DNA of 64,000 nt, taken from contig ML133383.1 in the NCBI GenBank assembly GCA_003864495.1, positions 2,129,560-2,193,559 on the forward strand, in the 5' to 3' direction. The notes under the pieces are model-generated. The model had not been told where the DNA came from and searched no databases. It saw only the letters and a list, made by a program, of their open reading frames with translations. A program made the position numbers and the translations under genes. Position 1 is the first letter of the stretch, and each line of letters starts with the position of its first letter. Shown piece after piece: positions 17,100 through 30,300 of the stretch. Source of the stretch: Nemopilema nomurai. Taxonomy: Eukaryota; Cnidaria; Scyphozoa; Rhizostomeae; Rhizostomatidae.

Positions 17100-20000
17100 T
17101 AAGGATACAACCAGACTGACATCAGGAAATTTCTGGTATGGTGGTGGTGTCTAAAATGATACCCTACCCCCGTGTTCGCTGGCCGCAAGCCACCAACCTT
17201 ATGTGGAACAATGCTTTTTGGCGCATTTACAAAACATATTCAGCTTTGAATTAAATATATGCTAGCGCAGCGTTTTTAATTTATCTTTTGCCAAGGTTAG
17301 CTTCTCTCGCTCAGACAATCAAGGGACATACCAAAAACAAAAAATTTAAACAAGAAATAAAATAGCAATAGATGTCTATTAATTTCTTTTTTCAAATCAA
17401 GTACACAAGAAATACAAGTGCGGCAAGAAATGACAAAACAGCTCCATAGCGGTATCAAGGCTAAAGTGGTGGTAGAAAGCTTCTTAGCAGTAAGAAGCTA
17501 GAAAACTCCAAAGTGTTCTTCGTGCTCATTATTCTTTTAAAAATCACTATGCTGACAGGAATACAGAAACACATTCTGACAGAAAAAAACAATATTTGAA
17601 AGGAGTTCCATCTAGTGATAAGAATGAGTATTGCACGATCACGCTACTAGTCATTCCAATTCCGCATGATGCTTGAACTTGTGCTTAACTCGTTTGTTTC
17701 AGACTAATTCAGGGAAATTTGTCCGACATTTGATTGTCTTTAGGGTGTGCCGCAGCACAATATGAAGAAACTACTGATGAAGATATTTTTGTTGCTGCCA
17801 TTTTCTATCGCTATTTCGGAAATTCTAATATTTCAAGAAGAATAATTCAACTCATCCGCACATCAATTTTAGCGTACCAGTTTTCTAGAAATCTGGTAGT
17901 GATGATAACAAAGATATTTATTTTCTTTAAAGTTTCAAATCTATTGGCCTTGGAGTAAGTGATAAATATGAGTCTGATTAAATGTCCAATTCTTAAGAAA
18001 ATCATTCTTTACATTTTGAAAGGGCTAGAGGTTAATCTTTTGCTCGTTTGCTTGTTTCTAAAACTTTTGATACTGTTTCGACCTTAGAGTACATTGACTT
18101 TGACCTACCTATAGCTTTTGAAAAGGGGAGAGGAGTCATGAAATTGTTCACTATTAAATGTTGCTATTTGCTTTATAGTAGCAAGTATATTCATTGTTTA
18201 AGTACATTAGCGAGATTTTGTATATCATGTTCAATTAGGTTGAGTCATTTTAAAAAGATTTCTTAACTAACACCCGAATTAAGTATGATCATGAGTTTTG
18301 CCTTGACAATAATCGTGGGAACACAGTCTCTGGGCTGTGTAACCGAGAAAGCATTCTGTCAAACAAAAGCTTAAAATTATTTCTCAGTTTATCAACCTAG
18401 TGACGAGTTATGCCATTTTTAATTCGTTTTATTTCAACCAGTAAATTTGAAGGTAAAGTAATGCAAAAAGATTCAGGCAAACAAAACTAGCCTTACACTC
18501 ACACCACAGTTAACTATGTATACATTTCTCGTAGACAATTTCACATCACAACATTGCATTTTCATGTAGCACTTTTATCAAGAAAAGTAGGATGTAATTG
18601 GACTCTATTACTTAAATAAATAGCCAGTATTTTTTAGCCTGGACATTTCATATACTAAAATTAGGCAGGGCTTAAACCCTTGGTCGCTGTTTCCCTGTTC
18701 CTTCTGACAGAATTTTCTTTGTTGTTCTCTTTGTTGTTCTCCCTGTACCTTTGAGGGTTGTCGTGAATTTACATACAAAGAGCTGCTGGAACAGCCATGG
18801 AAATTACTTCATTCAAGAGAGATTTTGCAGTACTCCCAAGACACTAGGGCCAGGACATGGACGCGAGAAAAGAAGGGGAATTTATACTCCTATCCTCCAG
18901 TCACTCGGTCTTTACGCCTTGACTTCGAAGGGAAAGGATTCCTCTCCATGCTGTAAATAATGAAACGAGCCAGGTAAATGCTGTTTCACTACTTTGTTTA
19001 TTCCTCGTCAAGCTTATGTGAACTGCTTTTCACAACTTACTCCACATCAGCTCTTTTGAGTTGCCAGACCTTCTAACCCGCTTTGAACTACTTTCTAAGT
19101 TTCCTTTCTGCTTAACTTTGACTTGAATCAAGGCTCGCAACTTGCAAATTGAATACATTTACTGGCATGTTAAAAACAGGAAAAGCAAGAATTTTCTTCA
19201 GGACGGAAGGATGTTGATAATACATGTATCTTTGAAAGTAGAGTTCAATTCTCGTTAATTTTATCATAACTTTGTTGAGTACGCCATTCTTCTTGCGTCA
19301 AGCCAAAGTAGGTAATACTGCCTGGAATTTTTGGCTGTTGGGGGCCATGTTGGCTCTAAGGTCATCTACATGATAACCCCCGCCTGCGCAGCTCCTTTCT
19401 AGTAATACCCGCACAAGTTTTTCAGATACGAGGCTCCCTGTCAGGTTCCACTTCTGCACACAATTAAAAGCCTTACGTTATGATATTTATAATAAACAAG
19501 AACTGAAGAAATAAACGTCTTCAAAGAATCTGATACCACATCTTTTCTTGTACAGGAGTTTTTGACAGAATTGTGCGATGACTGCAAAAGAATACTCAAA
19601 GAAACGCCTGCAACAAGTAACACCTTTCTATGATGATAATAGTTAACGCTTTTTCTATATTGTATTACACTTGTTTACGAGAATCAGTAATTTTTCAAAT
19701 AAATTTTTGTAATCCATATGGAGGCCTCATGTTTTCACTTTAGCTTCAATTTAGCTTCAATAAACAATGATAAAAGCAGTGTCATATTCAAATCAATATG
19801 GTCAAATTTAATAAATAATAAACATTTTTTTTAGAACTACCTGGAAGTTTAATATTCTCAGAACTAGTACCACTTTTAAAGCAAAAAGCTTGAAAAACAA
19901 AAAACTAAAAATTTTCCAAATTCCTTTTGAAAAAACCAGTTATAATTTATTGCAACTTATAACATATATTAGACAGATATTTTGATTTATTTTTTTAACT

Positions 20001-20200
20001 TAAGAGTCATTAGAATCCAAACCATTTATCTGGTTAAAAATTTATCTGGTTATTTTGTTCCAAATAAATTTTTTTTGTTTTCAGTTACTTTATTTCAAAC
20101 AATCATTGCTTTTTGGACTAGGTTTTTGACCTTCCAATCCAACTAACACATATATCTTATCAAAAAATCTACTGCTACAAAAGTTTATACTTAACATGTG
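17100..20200. other. no gene recognised
   Basis: AT-rich sequence. A 27-codon plus-strand ATG frame at 17762-17845 reads MKKLLMKIFLLLPFSIAI, like a signal peptide, but ends without a donor. A frame without ATG at ~18709-18959 (for example EFTYKELLEQPWKLL) is open for ~80 codons after a pyrimidine-rich tract. Neither is supported beyond that. Confidence 0.4.
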
Positions 20201-23130
20201 TTGATATTTTTTGTTACTCTTGGATCTAGTAGACTTGTTTTGGGATAGAATTGCAGGTTTGTGGGTTTGGATGATGGGGCTGGTTAGTGGTTTTGTGGAG
20301 TTTGGGCTTTGGTTGGTTTACAAGTCTTGGTGGATGGTGTGGTCTGTTTTTTGTGGTTTGGTGCGGTTTGGTGCTATTTCAAGACAATTCTACTCATCCA
20401 AGAGTGCAAAAAGTATTAGAGGAATATTTTTTCAAACATCTCTGGATCATCATTTAAAGAATTTCAAGGTTCTCTTTAGAAACACCTTTACTTTATTAGC
20501 AGGTCAGTTTTCATTAAAATTCAAGTTTTTATCTGAATGATAAAAAAAAATGGACTTTGATACACGAAAGAGAAGTTGTCATAATGTAAACTTATTAATA
20601 ACTTGCACTTTTCAGGTACTGTTGACTGGTGACTGAATGATGGTTACTATTCTTGCTTTATGCCAGTTTTAATTTGAGGTCAAGCCTATTTATCTGAGAC
20701 CTACTGTTTTTATGAAGACACTAATTCGTAAGCTTTAAAGTTAAAATATGTAACTTCATAATGTTAAAATAGGTTCAACATAAATATAAACTTTTTTGGT
20801 GGTTATTTTTTCACTTTAAACTTTTATAATGAACCCATGGCCAGCTGTTGCAATTTTCTTTATGCTTTAAACATTCCAGATACTTTGTTATGTATCTCAT
20901 CCTTCTGATCAACTTCATTTATGAAGTAAAGGTTTCTACTGGAATTTCATGCAGTTCTTTTAGACCTGCAGGTTAAGAACATTGATTTGAGTCATATTAC
21001 TGCCATATGCATCACTGTTTCTTCTTTACAAATTTGAGTTGAAAGATTTGCAAAGTACTGAAAGTTTGATAGATATTAAAGTTTTGGAGAATGAAGCTAT
21101 TATCTCAAACTTTCAAAAGTTGAAGTTTTTTCCTTTAGCTGCAAATAAATAATTATTTTATAATAGATTCTTCTCTTTTCAGAGCATGGTTCAGAGCCAT
21201 GAAGATTTCTCCAATAGACTCAGCAATCTTTTGATGCATATGTTACCATGTCCTTTATGTGTCTATTAATATTTTCTTTGTGAATGCTAACACAACATGT
21301 TTTCAGCCTGTGCAAGTCAAGTGTTGGAGTTCATCATATTCTGATAATGTGAGTCTTTGAGTTCAACATCTAATAGCTAGAAAATTATATTGAAATTTCA
21401 GTTGCTATTCTTCAACACATCATGATTATAACAATTTGGTGTATAATTGTCTTGATTAATGAATATCAAGGATCTCATTTACTAAGATCCTGCTCATGCC
21501 ATTGCCTAGTTACTTTGCAGCAAAGCCAAATTTTCTAAATCAAAATTGGGTGGAATTCTGGTGTCACTGCACAGTTGGTGAGTTTTGTGTTTCATTTTTC
21601 ATTTCTTGGCTCAATATTAAATACTATACCTGGTAATTGTATCAGTTAATTAACTGAACTTTTCTATTTGAGAGTTTTTTGCAGTGACATGAAATCACAG
21701 TGTCAATTTGCTAGCACTGTTCTGTTCAAAGAGTCTAATCATGTACAAAGTTTAATGTTTCAGGTTTTTTATTTTCATGCTCGCGGAGATGATTTTGATT
21801 ATTCTGAATTTTTTTTATTGAAAGTAGAGATGATATATTGGTGAGTAAAGTTTTCCACTTCTGATTTTCTATTTGAAGTAAGCAGGGATGCTTTATTTTT
21901 GCATTTGTCAATGTTTAAAATCCAACCTGAAGAATTTTAACAGGTGCTGAAAAATCAAGAAGTTGCCTCTAAGACCTCCTCAAAGGTATGTCCTTTGTCA
22001 GTGCTTATTTCTTGATTTGTGATTGCTGTCAATCTGAACATGTGTTTACATTTATCTACCATCATCATTTATTCATTTCAAGAGTTTAATTTTTGTTCAT
22101 AACGTCTAATATTTGCCTTTTGACTTTTATGACTTATAAAGAAAATTTAAGTACTAATTGATGCTTCTGTAGATGGCCACTGGTAATGGTAAGTACATTG
22201 CTCTTGTATATTGAGACAAAGGCATTTAATATACAACATGCAAAGGTGCCCAGCTCAGCTTTTTTGCGATCAAAAATCCTTGATGCAGTCAAGCGATTGG
22301 ATGCAAACAGTGATCATTGTATTGTAGTCAGATACTAAAGCAGCAAGACCACAACAGTGGCTATGGTAAATGATTTATGATTGATCGATATATGAATTAA
22401 TGAATCAGTCATTTTTAGATTCAAGCTGGTCCATAGGAAATGGGTCTCGAACCTGAGACAAGACATGGACAAATTTTAAGGTAGGTGCTTATAATGATTT
22501 AAGTACCCAAAGACAGTTTGTGATCTACTCAAGTATAAGAGGCAATGGATATATAGGTTTGACAGAAATGCAGGCTTTTGAGGACATCATCTGCTATCTC
22601 AGTGAGTCTATATTACTATTATTATGGAATCCTATCAAACTGTTACACTAACTGTAATGCGTTATAAGGAAGTACAGGTATCAAGATTTTCGGTTCTTTA
22701 TTAACTGTGGTTTGATTAGACCTCCAATTTAGAAAGTGGATTGAATCTTTTATACATTACAACTAAATATGATAATACTAATGATTATAATTTTGCTACA
22801 GTGTCTCGCATGTAAAGAAAGCCTGCTAATTGGGACTCTATTTTCTTAATATTGTAGTAAGACATTGTTATTGAAACGAAATAGTACTTATAAAAGCTTC
22901 TTCACGACTTTTCAATAGTTTCTTGACAACTCAGTTGTACTTCCTAAAAATAAGTGGCATATCAAGGAACATAAAATGGACGGATACTTAAACCTGCCTG
23001 TTTCTTTAAATGTCACCAATTTCACCTGATCTTGCCTTCAGAAAATGCATTGTGGACGAGATTAGAAATACTGGGAGGAGAGTGTAAAGAAAATAAAGAA
23101 GATTCTTGAAGATAGCGGTGAGTAAATGTA
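20200..23130 (+). ncRNA. candidate multi-exon non-coding transcript or decayed gene
   Basis: No frame is long, yet plus-strand 5' splice-site consensus motifs occur at short intervals: ~21349 (GTGAGT), 21574, 21841 (GTGAGT), 21986 (GTATGT), 22191 (GTAAGT), 22365, 22482 (GTAGGT), 22603 and 23118 (GTGAGT). Several follow short acceptor-bounded segments, e.g. one reading VLKNQEVASKTSSK just before 21986. This could be a snoRNA-host-like RNA, a decayed coding gene, or chance. I looked for box C/D pairs (for example around 20637-20697) but none had a convincing closing stem. Confidence 0.2.
20250..20390 (+). repeat. G/T-rich low-complexity tract
   Basis: Dense TGG/TTTGG words without a fixed period on the plus strand. 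A similar but shorter tract lies at 23838-23935. The Trp/Gly-rich reading frame here follows from composition. Confidence 0.6.
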
Positions 23131-23199
23131 ATTCTAGTGCAGTTTTATAAATAGCGCAGTATTAAAAAAACTTTGAATAAAAGGAAGATCCTCTTGATA

Positions 23200-25500
23200 T
23201 TTCCCTCTTTATGTGACGAAATACGCTAATGTCTGGATTTAGTGAACCACGCAGAAGAACATTTATTTATCAGACTAACAAAAAGACTTTCAACACATCT
23301 CCAGTGCAGATTGGTACGCGGTAGTGACGTAGAGAACTAATCAGTATTCGCTGTAGTCCACCATTCTCGTTCAAGCACAGAGGAATTATATGAGTTGATA
23401 GTGCAAAATCTTTTTCGAAGTCGTCACATCAAAATCTAAACATCAAGAACTATTTAACAAAATTGGAAGAATTTCAAGCCAATATTAAACGCCAAGAAAC
23501 CATAAGGAAGACAAGAAAAACAAATCCAGTTATAGACTAGAAACTATAATATGCCAAAGATATATTTTGTTTTCAATGCAAATGCATCAAGATTTTGATA
23601 TTGTCTCTAAGAAATAAAGAGTTCGAAATAAAAGACGCTATGTATTTCTAAAAAAGTTTTAGGGCAAAAAATAAGCAATAAAACTAAGCTTAAATGCACT
23701 TCTGAAAACAAGAACGAAAACATTTTTTACTCTCTTGCAAAAACTTTTAACTAAATTAGCATATATTTATGATTTGGACAAAAGTTTAATTTAGGGGCAA
23801 AAATCTCGTCAGCACGTATCTTTTCTTTCAATGGTCATCTGGTTGTGGTTGCGAGGTTGCGAAGAGTTGAGGCGGTTTGGTGGTTTTGAGTCTCGTTTGT
23901 GGTTGGTTTGTTTGCGGAGACGAGGTTTTTGGCGTCACTAGGAGGTGCCATGGAAAGCAAAGATACTCATTTTCTCAAATATTATTTTCAGTTATAATTG
24001 AAATTTCGGGTTTCAAAAATGGGTTTCTTTCGCCTGCCTATATAAAAAACGTTATGTCAAATGTTCACCTCTCATAGCACGACTTTCTAAGCTTTGTTTT
24101 CAGTCTTTGCTTAAGTTTTCATCAAACTTTATAATTGAATTTCCATGCTAACAGAAACATTTTTGCCAAATGTTTTTAAATGACTTTGGTTTTGCATCGT
24201 CATTATAAATGATGAGTCTGCCTTGGTTGCTCAGTATCAGGAAATTCCCATGAGAATAGCTTGTGCGTGATTAGTTCTTTTGATGGGCATCAGGTATAGG
24301 TAATTTGATTCGCAATAGGCCCTGCAAAGGCCCCTCTACCTTCTTTCAAACAGCAGATCATTTTCTGTGCTATGAAACTTTTTCGCTTAGAGTCAAAAAT
24401 ACGTGCCTGGTTATATAGGCTGTTTCATATCAACGATGTTTTCCCAATAAACGGGGCATATTGCTTGTGGAATTAACACAATGCCTGAAAATAAGCAAAA
24501 AAATCCTAGAGTAGAACTTCACAGCCATGGATAGAAGAGTCTCTAGGGTATCAATAAACCACAGCGGTAGGGACTTTTCCTTGCCTTTTATCACAGCTGT
24601 ATTAGGCCTATGTCATGCTTCGTTTGTTCCATCGCTAATTTTGCTGCATTTTACATATTAAGAGACAGTTGAATGCTTCATTTTTAACTACTTTCTTCGA
24701 TGGTTTTGCTGGTTCTTTCTTTTTCTCTTAGATTTTCAACGTGCATGAAGCAGAACTGAAGTTTCAGTAAAGAAATCGAACATCTATGAATAATTCGCAG
24801 AGACTATATTTGAGCTTGAGTAATCATGTTTGTCTTCTATGGGAGCTAGCCTACGCAACCTCTGTTTTAATAAGTCCAAGGCATTAAAGTTTCTACTGCA
24901 TCATTCCCGTCCTTTCTCTTAGGCCCCCTAAGAAACCCAACCCAAAAAGGCTTGAGGAACAAGTTTGAAACTGGTTCTTCTTAGCACAGGAATAATATAT
25001 TTCGCGAAGATACCCTCAATATTGCTATTTAAATTTGTTGAAAAAAGTTAGGATTTCACCTTCATATTGAGTTAAGCGACCAATCCTTGGTTATTCTAAT
25101 TTATTATAGGAAGTGTAAAGTCCTCCCTCCTATTTTGTAATTTTTGCAGGAGTTAAGCCATACTTCTAAGTTACCCCCAAGGCCCCATGAGAAACACTAT
25201 CCGTGAATTAACAAAGAATTACTACCAACCCTTGTAAATTGATTTAGTTGCCACGCATATTTGCCAGTCCCCTCAAATTTAGTTTGCTTCTGTCTAGGAT
25301 ATTCGTATTCCTTAAAAAGTAAAGCAGCAGTATTCACAAGGCCTATCCTTCGAACAGACATGAGCAAGGCGCCTGTTTGTGTCCGTTCCTAGGAGATGCC
25401 TTTGTTTTTATGGAAACATCTTATTGTAGTTTTAGTTTGGCGTTTTTTCGAGTTTTTGATAATTTTATTTGATAATTATAATTGTAAGTAGTTAGTTAAT
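23200..25500. other. no gene recognised
   Basis: AT-rich intergenic sequence apart from a G/T-rich patch at 23838-23935. No exon pair with consistent phase was found. Confidence 0.4.
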
Positions 25501-25505
25501 TGCTT

Positions 25506-25759
25506 AGGAGACTGTTTTGGTATTGCGTTAGGGGTTGCCTTAGCATGGCGTTTTAATCGGAGAGTTAGCAAGGAGGCCTTCTTCTTGTCAACCCTTTGCT
25601 TAAAACGCCATTTTGAGATAACCCCTAACACAACATTGAAGGGGTCTTCTTAGCACGGTGTTTTAATCAGGGGGTTAACAAGGGGGACTTCTCTTCTCTC
25701 TTGTTAACCCTTTGCTTAAAACACCATGCTAAGACAACCCCGACCAAAAACAGTCTCCT
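25506..25759. mobile_element. foldback (MITE-like) element with two internal hairpins
   Basis: Ends are inverted: AGGAGACTGTTTTGGT at the left and ACCAAAAACAGTCTCCT at the right. Inside are two side-by-side hairpins: arm pair GTTAGGGGTT/AACCCCTAAC with CTTAGCATGGCGTTTTAA (25527-25630), and arm pair TCTTAGCACGGTGTTTTAA/TTAAAACACCATGCTAAGA (25645-25736). About 254 bp, no coding capacity. I could not define a target-site duplication, so the superfamily is open. Confidence 0.75.
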
Positions 25760-25899
25760 GGTTTCTTAGGTAGTACGTACATTAAGATTGTACGTAGAGT
25801 AAATGATCGCTTGAATGAAGAGGAGAAAATTGAATTGGATTGCTACCTGACCCCCGTCTTCAGTGAAACGAAAGCGAGGCCAAGCGGCCAAAATAGGGG

Positions 25900-26170
25900 C
25901 ATTTAATTGGCCAACAAACAATAGAAGAAACAAAAGAAAATGGAGGGCTGTGATAGGTTTAAAGACAAAAGAAAATTTGAAATACTGCCTTCTGATTGGT
26001 TTTAAAAACAATTAGAAAATGCTTCTTTCTGATTGGTCAATTAACAATGGCGGCCCTTGGCGGCCAAGGGCTACCTTGAAAACGTGAAAATTGCAGGTGA
26101 CGGCTCCTGCCCGCAGCCGCTAAAAGGGCTCAAATTAAGCAAACTGATTGGTCAAAAACAAAGACCTGTC
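25900..26170 (+). other. cluster of ATTGG (inverted CCAAT) words near a GC-rich patch
   Basis: CTGATTGGT occurs near 25991, 26028 and 26140, with further TTGGCC/ATTGG words nearby and a GC-rich stretch at 26050-26220. Inverted CCAAT boxes bind NF-Y in animals. No transcript start could be tied to these, and a decayed repeat is equally possible. Confidence 0.25.
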
Positions 26171-26435
26171 AATCATTTGCGGCTCTAGCCCGCTCTTAGT
26201 CTAGCCGCTGGTTGCGGGCACAACTTACTCAAAAGACAATGGCTAGGTCATGGAAATCTCAGGAGGTAAATTCAAAAGGATTTCAATAGAAAAGTTCCTT
26301 GTAGTTTCAATTGTTTAAGCCTGCGATATCCATTGAAATCTCTCCTTAGGTCTATTGTTTTTCCGAGAGAAAACAAAAGAGACAAGATTGAAATACAATG
26401 CAAGATTCTTATTGACCATAATAGAAGCTTTATTG

Positions 26436-27370
26436 ATACAATGGAAATTGGGGGTCAATTGAAAGGAAGTTTAAGGTGAAATACAATAGAAATCGGGGGT
26501 CAATTGAAAGGAAGTTCAAGTAAAATACAATGGAAATCGGGGGTCAATTCAAAGGGAGTTTCATGCAACATACAATGGAAATCGGGGGTAAATTCAAAGG
26601 ACGTTTCAGGCAGATTACAATAGAAATCGGGGGTCAATTCAATGGAACTTTCAGGTAAAATACAATAGAAATCGGGGGTAAATTGAAAAGAACCTAAGGC
26701 AGAATACAATAGAAATCGGGGGTCAATTCAATGGAAGTTTCAGGCAAAATACAATAGAAATCGGGGGTCAATTCAATGGAAGTTTCAGGTAAAATACTAT
26801 AGAAATCGGGGGTAAATTCAAAGGAAGTTTCAGGTAAAATACAATAGAAATCGGGGGTCAATTCAATGGAAGTTTCAGGTAAAATACAATAGAAATCGGG
26901 GGTCAATTCAATGGAACTTTCAGGTAAAATACAATAGAAATCGGGGATCAATTCAAAGGATGTTTCAGGCAAAATACAATAGAAATCGGGGGTCAATTCA
27001 ATGGAACTTTCAGGTAAAATACAATAGAAATCGGGGATCAATTCAAAGGATGTTTCAGGCAAAATACTATAGAAATCGGGGGTCAATTCAAAGGAAGTTT
27101 CAGGTAAAATACAATAGAAATCGGGGGTCAATTCAATGGAAGTTTCAGGCAAAATACAATAGAAATCGGGGGTCAATTCAATGGAAGTTTCAGGTAAAAA
27201 CAAATAAAATCGGGGGTCAATTCAAAAAATTTACAGACTGAATAAAATAGAAGTCGGGGGCTATTTGAAAGGAAGTTTAAGGGAAAATACAATGGAATTG
27301 GGGGTTTTCGAAAGGAAATTACATGGGAATACCATAAAATGGGGGTAAATTCAAAAGACTGGAGTAAATT
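26436..27370. repeat. 45-bp minisatellite, about 20 copies
   Basis: Tandem units of ~45 bp with core AATAGAAATCGGGGGTCAAT, each ending near TTTCAGG. The unit is a multiple of three, so long frames stay open on both strands by default (15-residue repeats such as ELTPDFYCILP on the minus strand). These have no start signal, splice context or family match, so I treat them as non-coding. Confidence 0.92.
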
Positions 27371-27399
27371 CAAAAGAACTTTTAAGTATCATGCGAAGG

Positions 27400-30300
27400 A
27401 AACGAGATCATTTAAATAAATACATCTAGTCTAATTGAAATCAAATTAAGGTATGAACCAAAAAACGTTCAAAGATCTAGTGCAGCAGTAACTGTATGGA
27501 CGACATACATACATCATACAGAAAAGGACAAGAAAGGACGCTTTGGTTTGTTCAGATGGAGACAAAACAATAAACAACTAGACTATATGGTTGCTTGAGT
27601 CATGCTTAACTTTTATACAAAACGCAATGCAACCGGTATAAAAAATCGAGTTCCAAATATTTCGTCTATTATTTCTTGAGGATATATAACACGTGTCCGT
27701 AGAAAGCCCATGAAATGGCATCGATTGCTTCAAGCGAGTGTGATTAGAAGAAGTCCTTTCGAACACATAACCACGACGGGTAATATCGTCCATGTCTAGC
27801 AAAGGAAATTTGAAAACGGTATTAAATTTCATAGCCTTGAAAGTTTGTACCTGTATCAGAAAATATTATTTTCCCTATATGCCTGCATGCAACACGAGGC
27901 AATGATTTCTCGGTTTATAAATAAATATCGCAGGAAAAAAACTATTTTCAACAATGAAGAGAAAACTGCGTGAAAGATAAATATGAAACTAAGTGCTGGA
28001 TGGAAAGATGATTCTTAGAACACCGTAGGAAACTGGTCGCATGTTCTAGTTGTAATGATTTGCCTATCTGAAGCCAAAATGAAAAACACAAGGGCAAAGT
28101 TACGAAGGGGTATGAGCGATAATCTAAAATCGAAAATATGGCAGAAATCAGTCGAAAACATACGTTGAAAATAGCATAGAATCCAGTAAAATCCGCTTGT
28201 TTATGGAGGTGCCCTGCACTGACAGAGGCTTCCTACGAGAGAAGCCCCGAACATGCTTGAAAGTGTGAAACGCGATTGTTTTGAATTCAATGCATTGTTA
28301 GAAATCGAGCTGGGATATTTCAAAAAATTGAAAAGAATCAGTATAGTCGAGAGGAAAGCACAGCATGAACGAACTGTAAAAAATTTGATAAAAATCATCA
28401 CTTAAAAAATAATCACCATCAGTTATAGTGCTGAAATCATGGCTAAAAAATTGTGATTGAATTCTCCAGAAATAAGAAGATTTCACTTCTTTACTCCTAT
28501 TTCAAGTTGCCTGATGACCAAAAGTGCCGATTGTATGAATCAGACCTTTAACCAATAAAACGGAATAAAAATGTTTGTGTAACAAAAATATTGTTCATTT
28601 TGGCCTGTCTATTTAGATATTTATCATGCATCCTTGCACATCTATTGAAACGTCTAGTAACATTCAGCAGTTCTTGATAGAGGCGTTTTTGTTAATTTTT
28701 TCAAAAAACAAAGAATATAAATTTAAAAAAATAAAAACAAAAAAAATCAAGTCAAGATGCTCGACACAGTGGCCTAAATGGCATACTCTAGATAAAAGGA
28801 ACTTGCATTGCCACAAGATTCTAGTAGATTGTCCCATTACTGCACCAACACAACGCCTAGGTTCACTAGAAGTGGAACTTTAATAATGAAGCAATTGCTT
28901 ATCAAATAACAACTTCAATTATTATTGCAACGCAAAATGCCATGTGAAAGAAATTATATTTTTCCTCACTTACAATGAACAAAGCAAAAAACAGAAGGCC
29001 TGTGAATGAGAAGCATGGTAAAAATTTCGGAAAAATTATTCATAAGGGACACATAGAATTAAAAAACTATTGAAAGAGAATGGTGGGAGAATTGCTGCTC
29101 CAATTTGAATACTTTTTCACTAATGGTAAAATATCTAAATGATAGACACAAAGCATGGAAAAGGTTAAATATAAAGATCTGCAAGATATGTAGTGTAATA
29201 AGGACTGGTTGAATTTGAATGGAAATATGGAAATAGTTTCGCCAATGGAAATATTATTCTATGCAATGGGCACAAAGAAGTAAACAGCCATAGATGGAAA
29301 AAATTACTGGTGAAGCATTAAGTCAACAAAGAATTAGACAACAACAGAGAGGGTTGAGAAAGTTCAGTTAGACTTGAATCTACCTTCATTGGGTGTACAA
29401 ATTTAAATGACAGAAGATCTACTAACCAGATAAATTAGTATGATAGAAGAAACAGAAATAATGTATTAAAAATGAAAATAAAAATTGGAAGATGTAAACA
29501 GTTGAGTAAAATGATTATTGGTTAGACTTGCATAGATCGTTGCTTGAAGTGATAAAATGCCAGGGCACATAGAATTGAAAAACCACATTAAGTGTTGACA
29601 GAATACTAGTAAGTTCTGCAGAGATTTTCAATAAAGCTAAACAAGATTAGATATAGGAGATTGTCTTACTAGCAATGTGTCTATGGTAGAAGACATAGAA
29701 ATGATGAAGGAAATTGTGCAGCAGGGGTTGCAGAGCAAATTAACTGTCAAAGGCATGTCATAGTGGTGCAAATAAAGTAAAAAATAATCAAAAAAATAGC
29801 CCTTTAGCTGGAGGGAAATAATTAATGATTAATGGAAAAGATATGTGACAGATGTTGCAGCAACCGAATGAATTGTCAATGACATGGCACAGCCAAACAG
29901 CAGCACAAATAAGGATTCAAAGTTGCCAAGAATGGGCTAGTTAATGTATAAATGGTATTTTTCTAAATAGAACAAAGTAACAGAACAGCAGACTTAACAA
30001 AAGATTCAATAGAAGCCCAAAAGATTACCAGTAACCAAGCAAGACAAATTATTTGTTATATCTATAATTGGTAAAATAATATTCAGCTAAGAAATAGTCT
30101 GTCAACTACTATGGACACTTAAAATATTTATTCTAGTAACAACAATCAGTATCTCAGAAACATTAATTTGGAAGAATTCAAAAAAGACTATTAGGTTCAA
30201 AATCACAACAAACTGTGCAATGTTCAGTATTTGTAAAGAATTTTCATGTCCTGTGACAAGTTTGATTGCTTAACAGGTGTTTGGAGGCTCTCGTTCCTTA

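Noticed and set aside
17762..17845. 27-residue signal-peptide-like ATG frame
   Set aside because: Stops without a splice donor and has no cleavable mature part; likely chance in AT-rich DNA.
19441..19623. Minus-strand frame with acceptor and GTAAGG donor
   Set aside because: Starts from GTG, more than one frame is open, and no adjoining exon was found.
20211..20540. Trp/Gly-rich 109-residue frame
   Set aside because: Composition effect of a G/T-rich tract; no ATG-based gene structure.
20637..20700. Possible box C/D snoRNA
   Set aside because: C-like and D-like boxes are present but flanks do not form a closing stem.
26694..27203. 169-residue minus-strand repeat protein
   Set aside because: Product of a 45-bp minisatellite in multiple-of-three register; no start or splice context.
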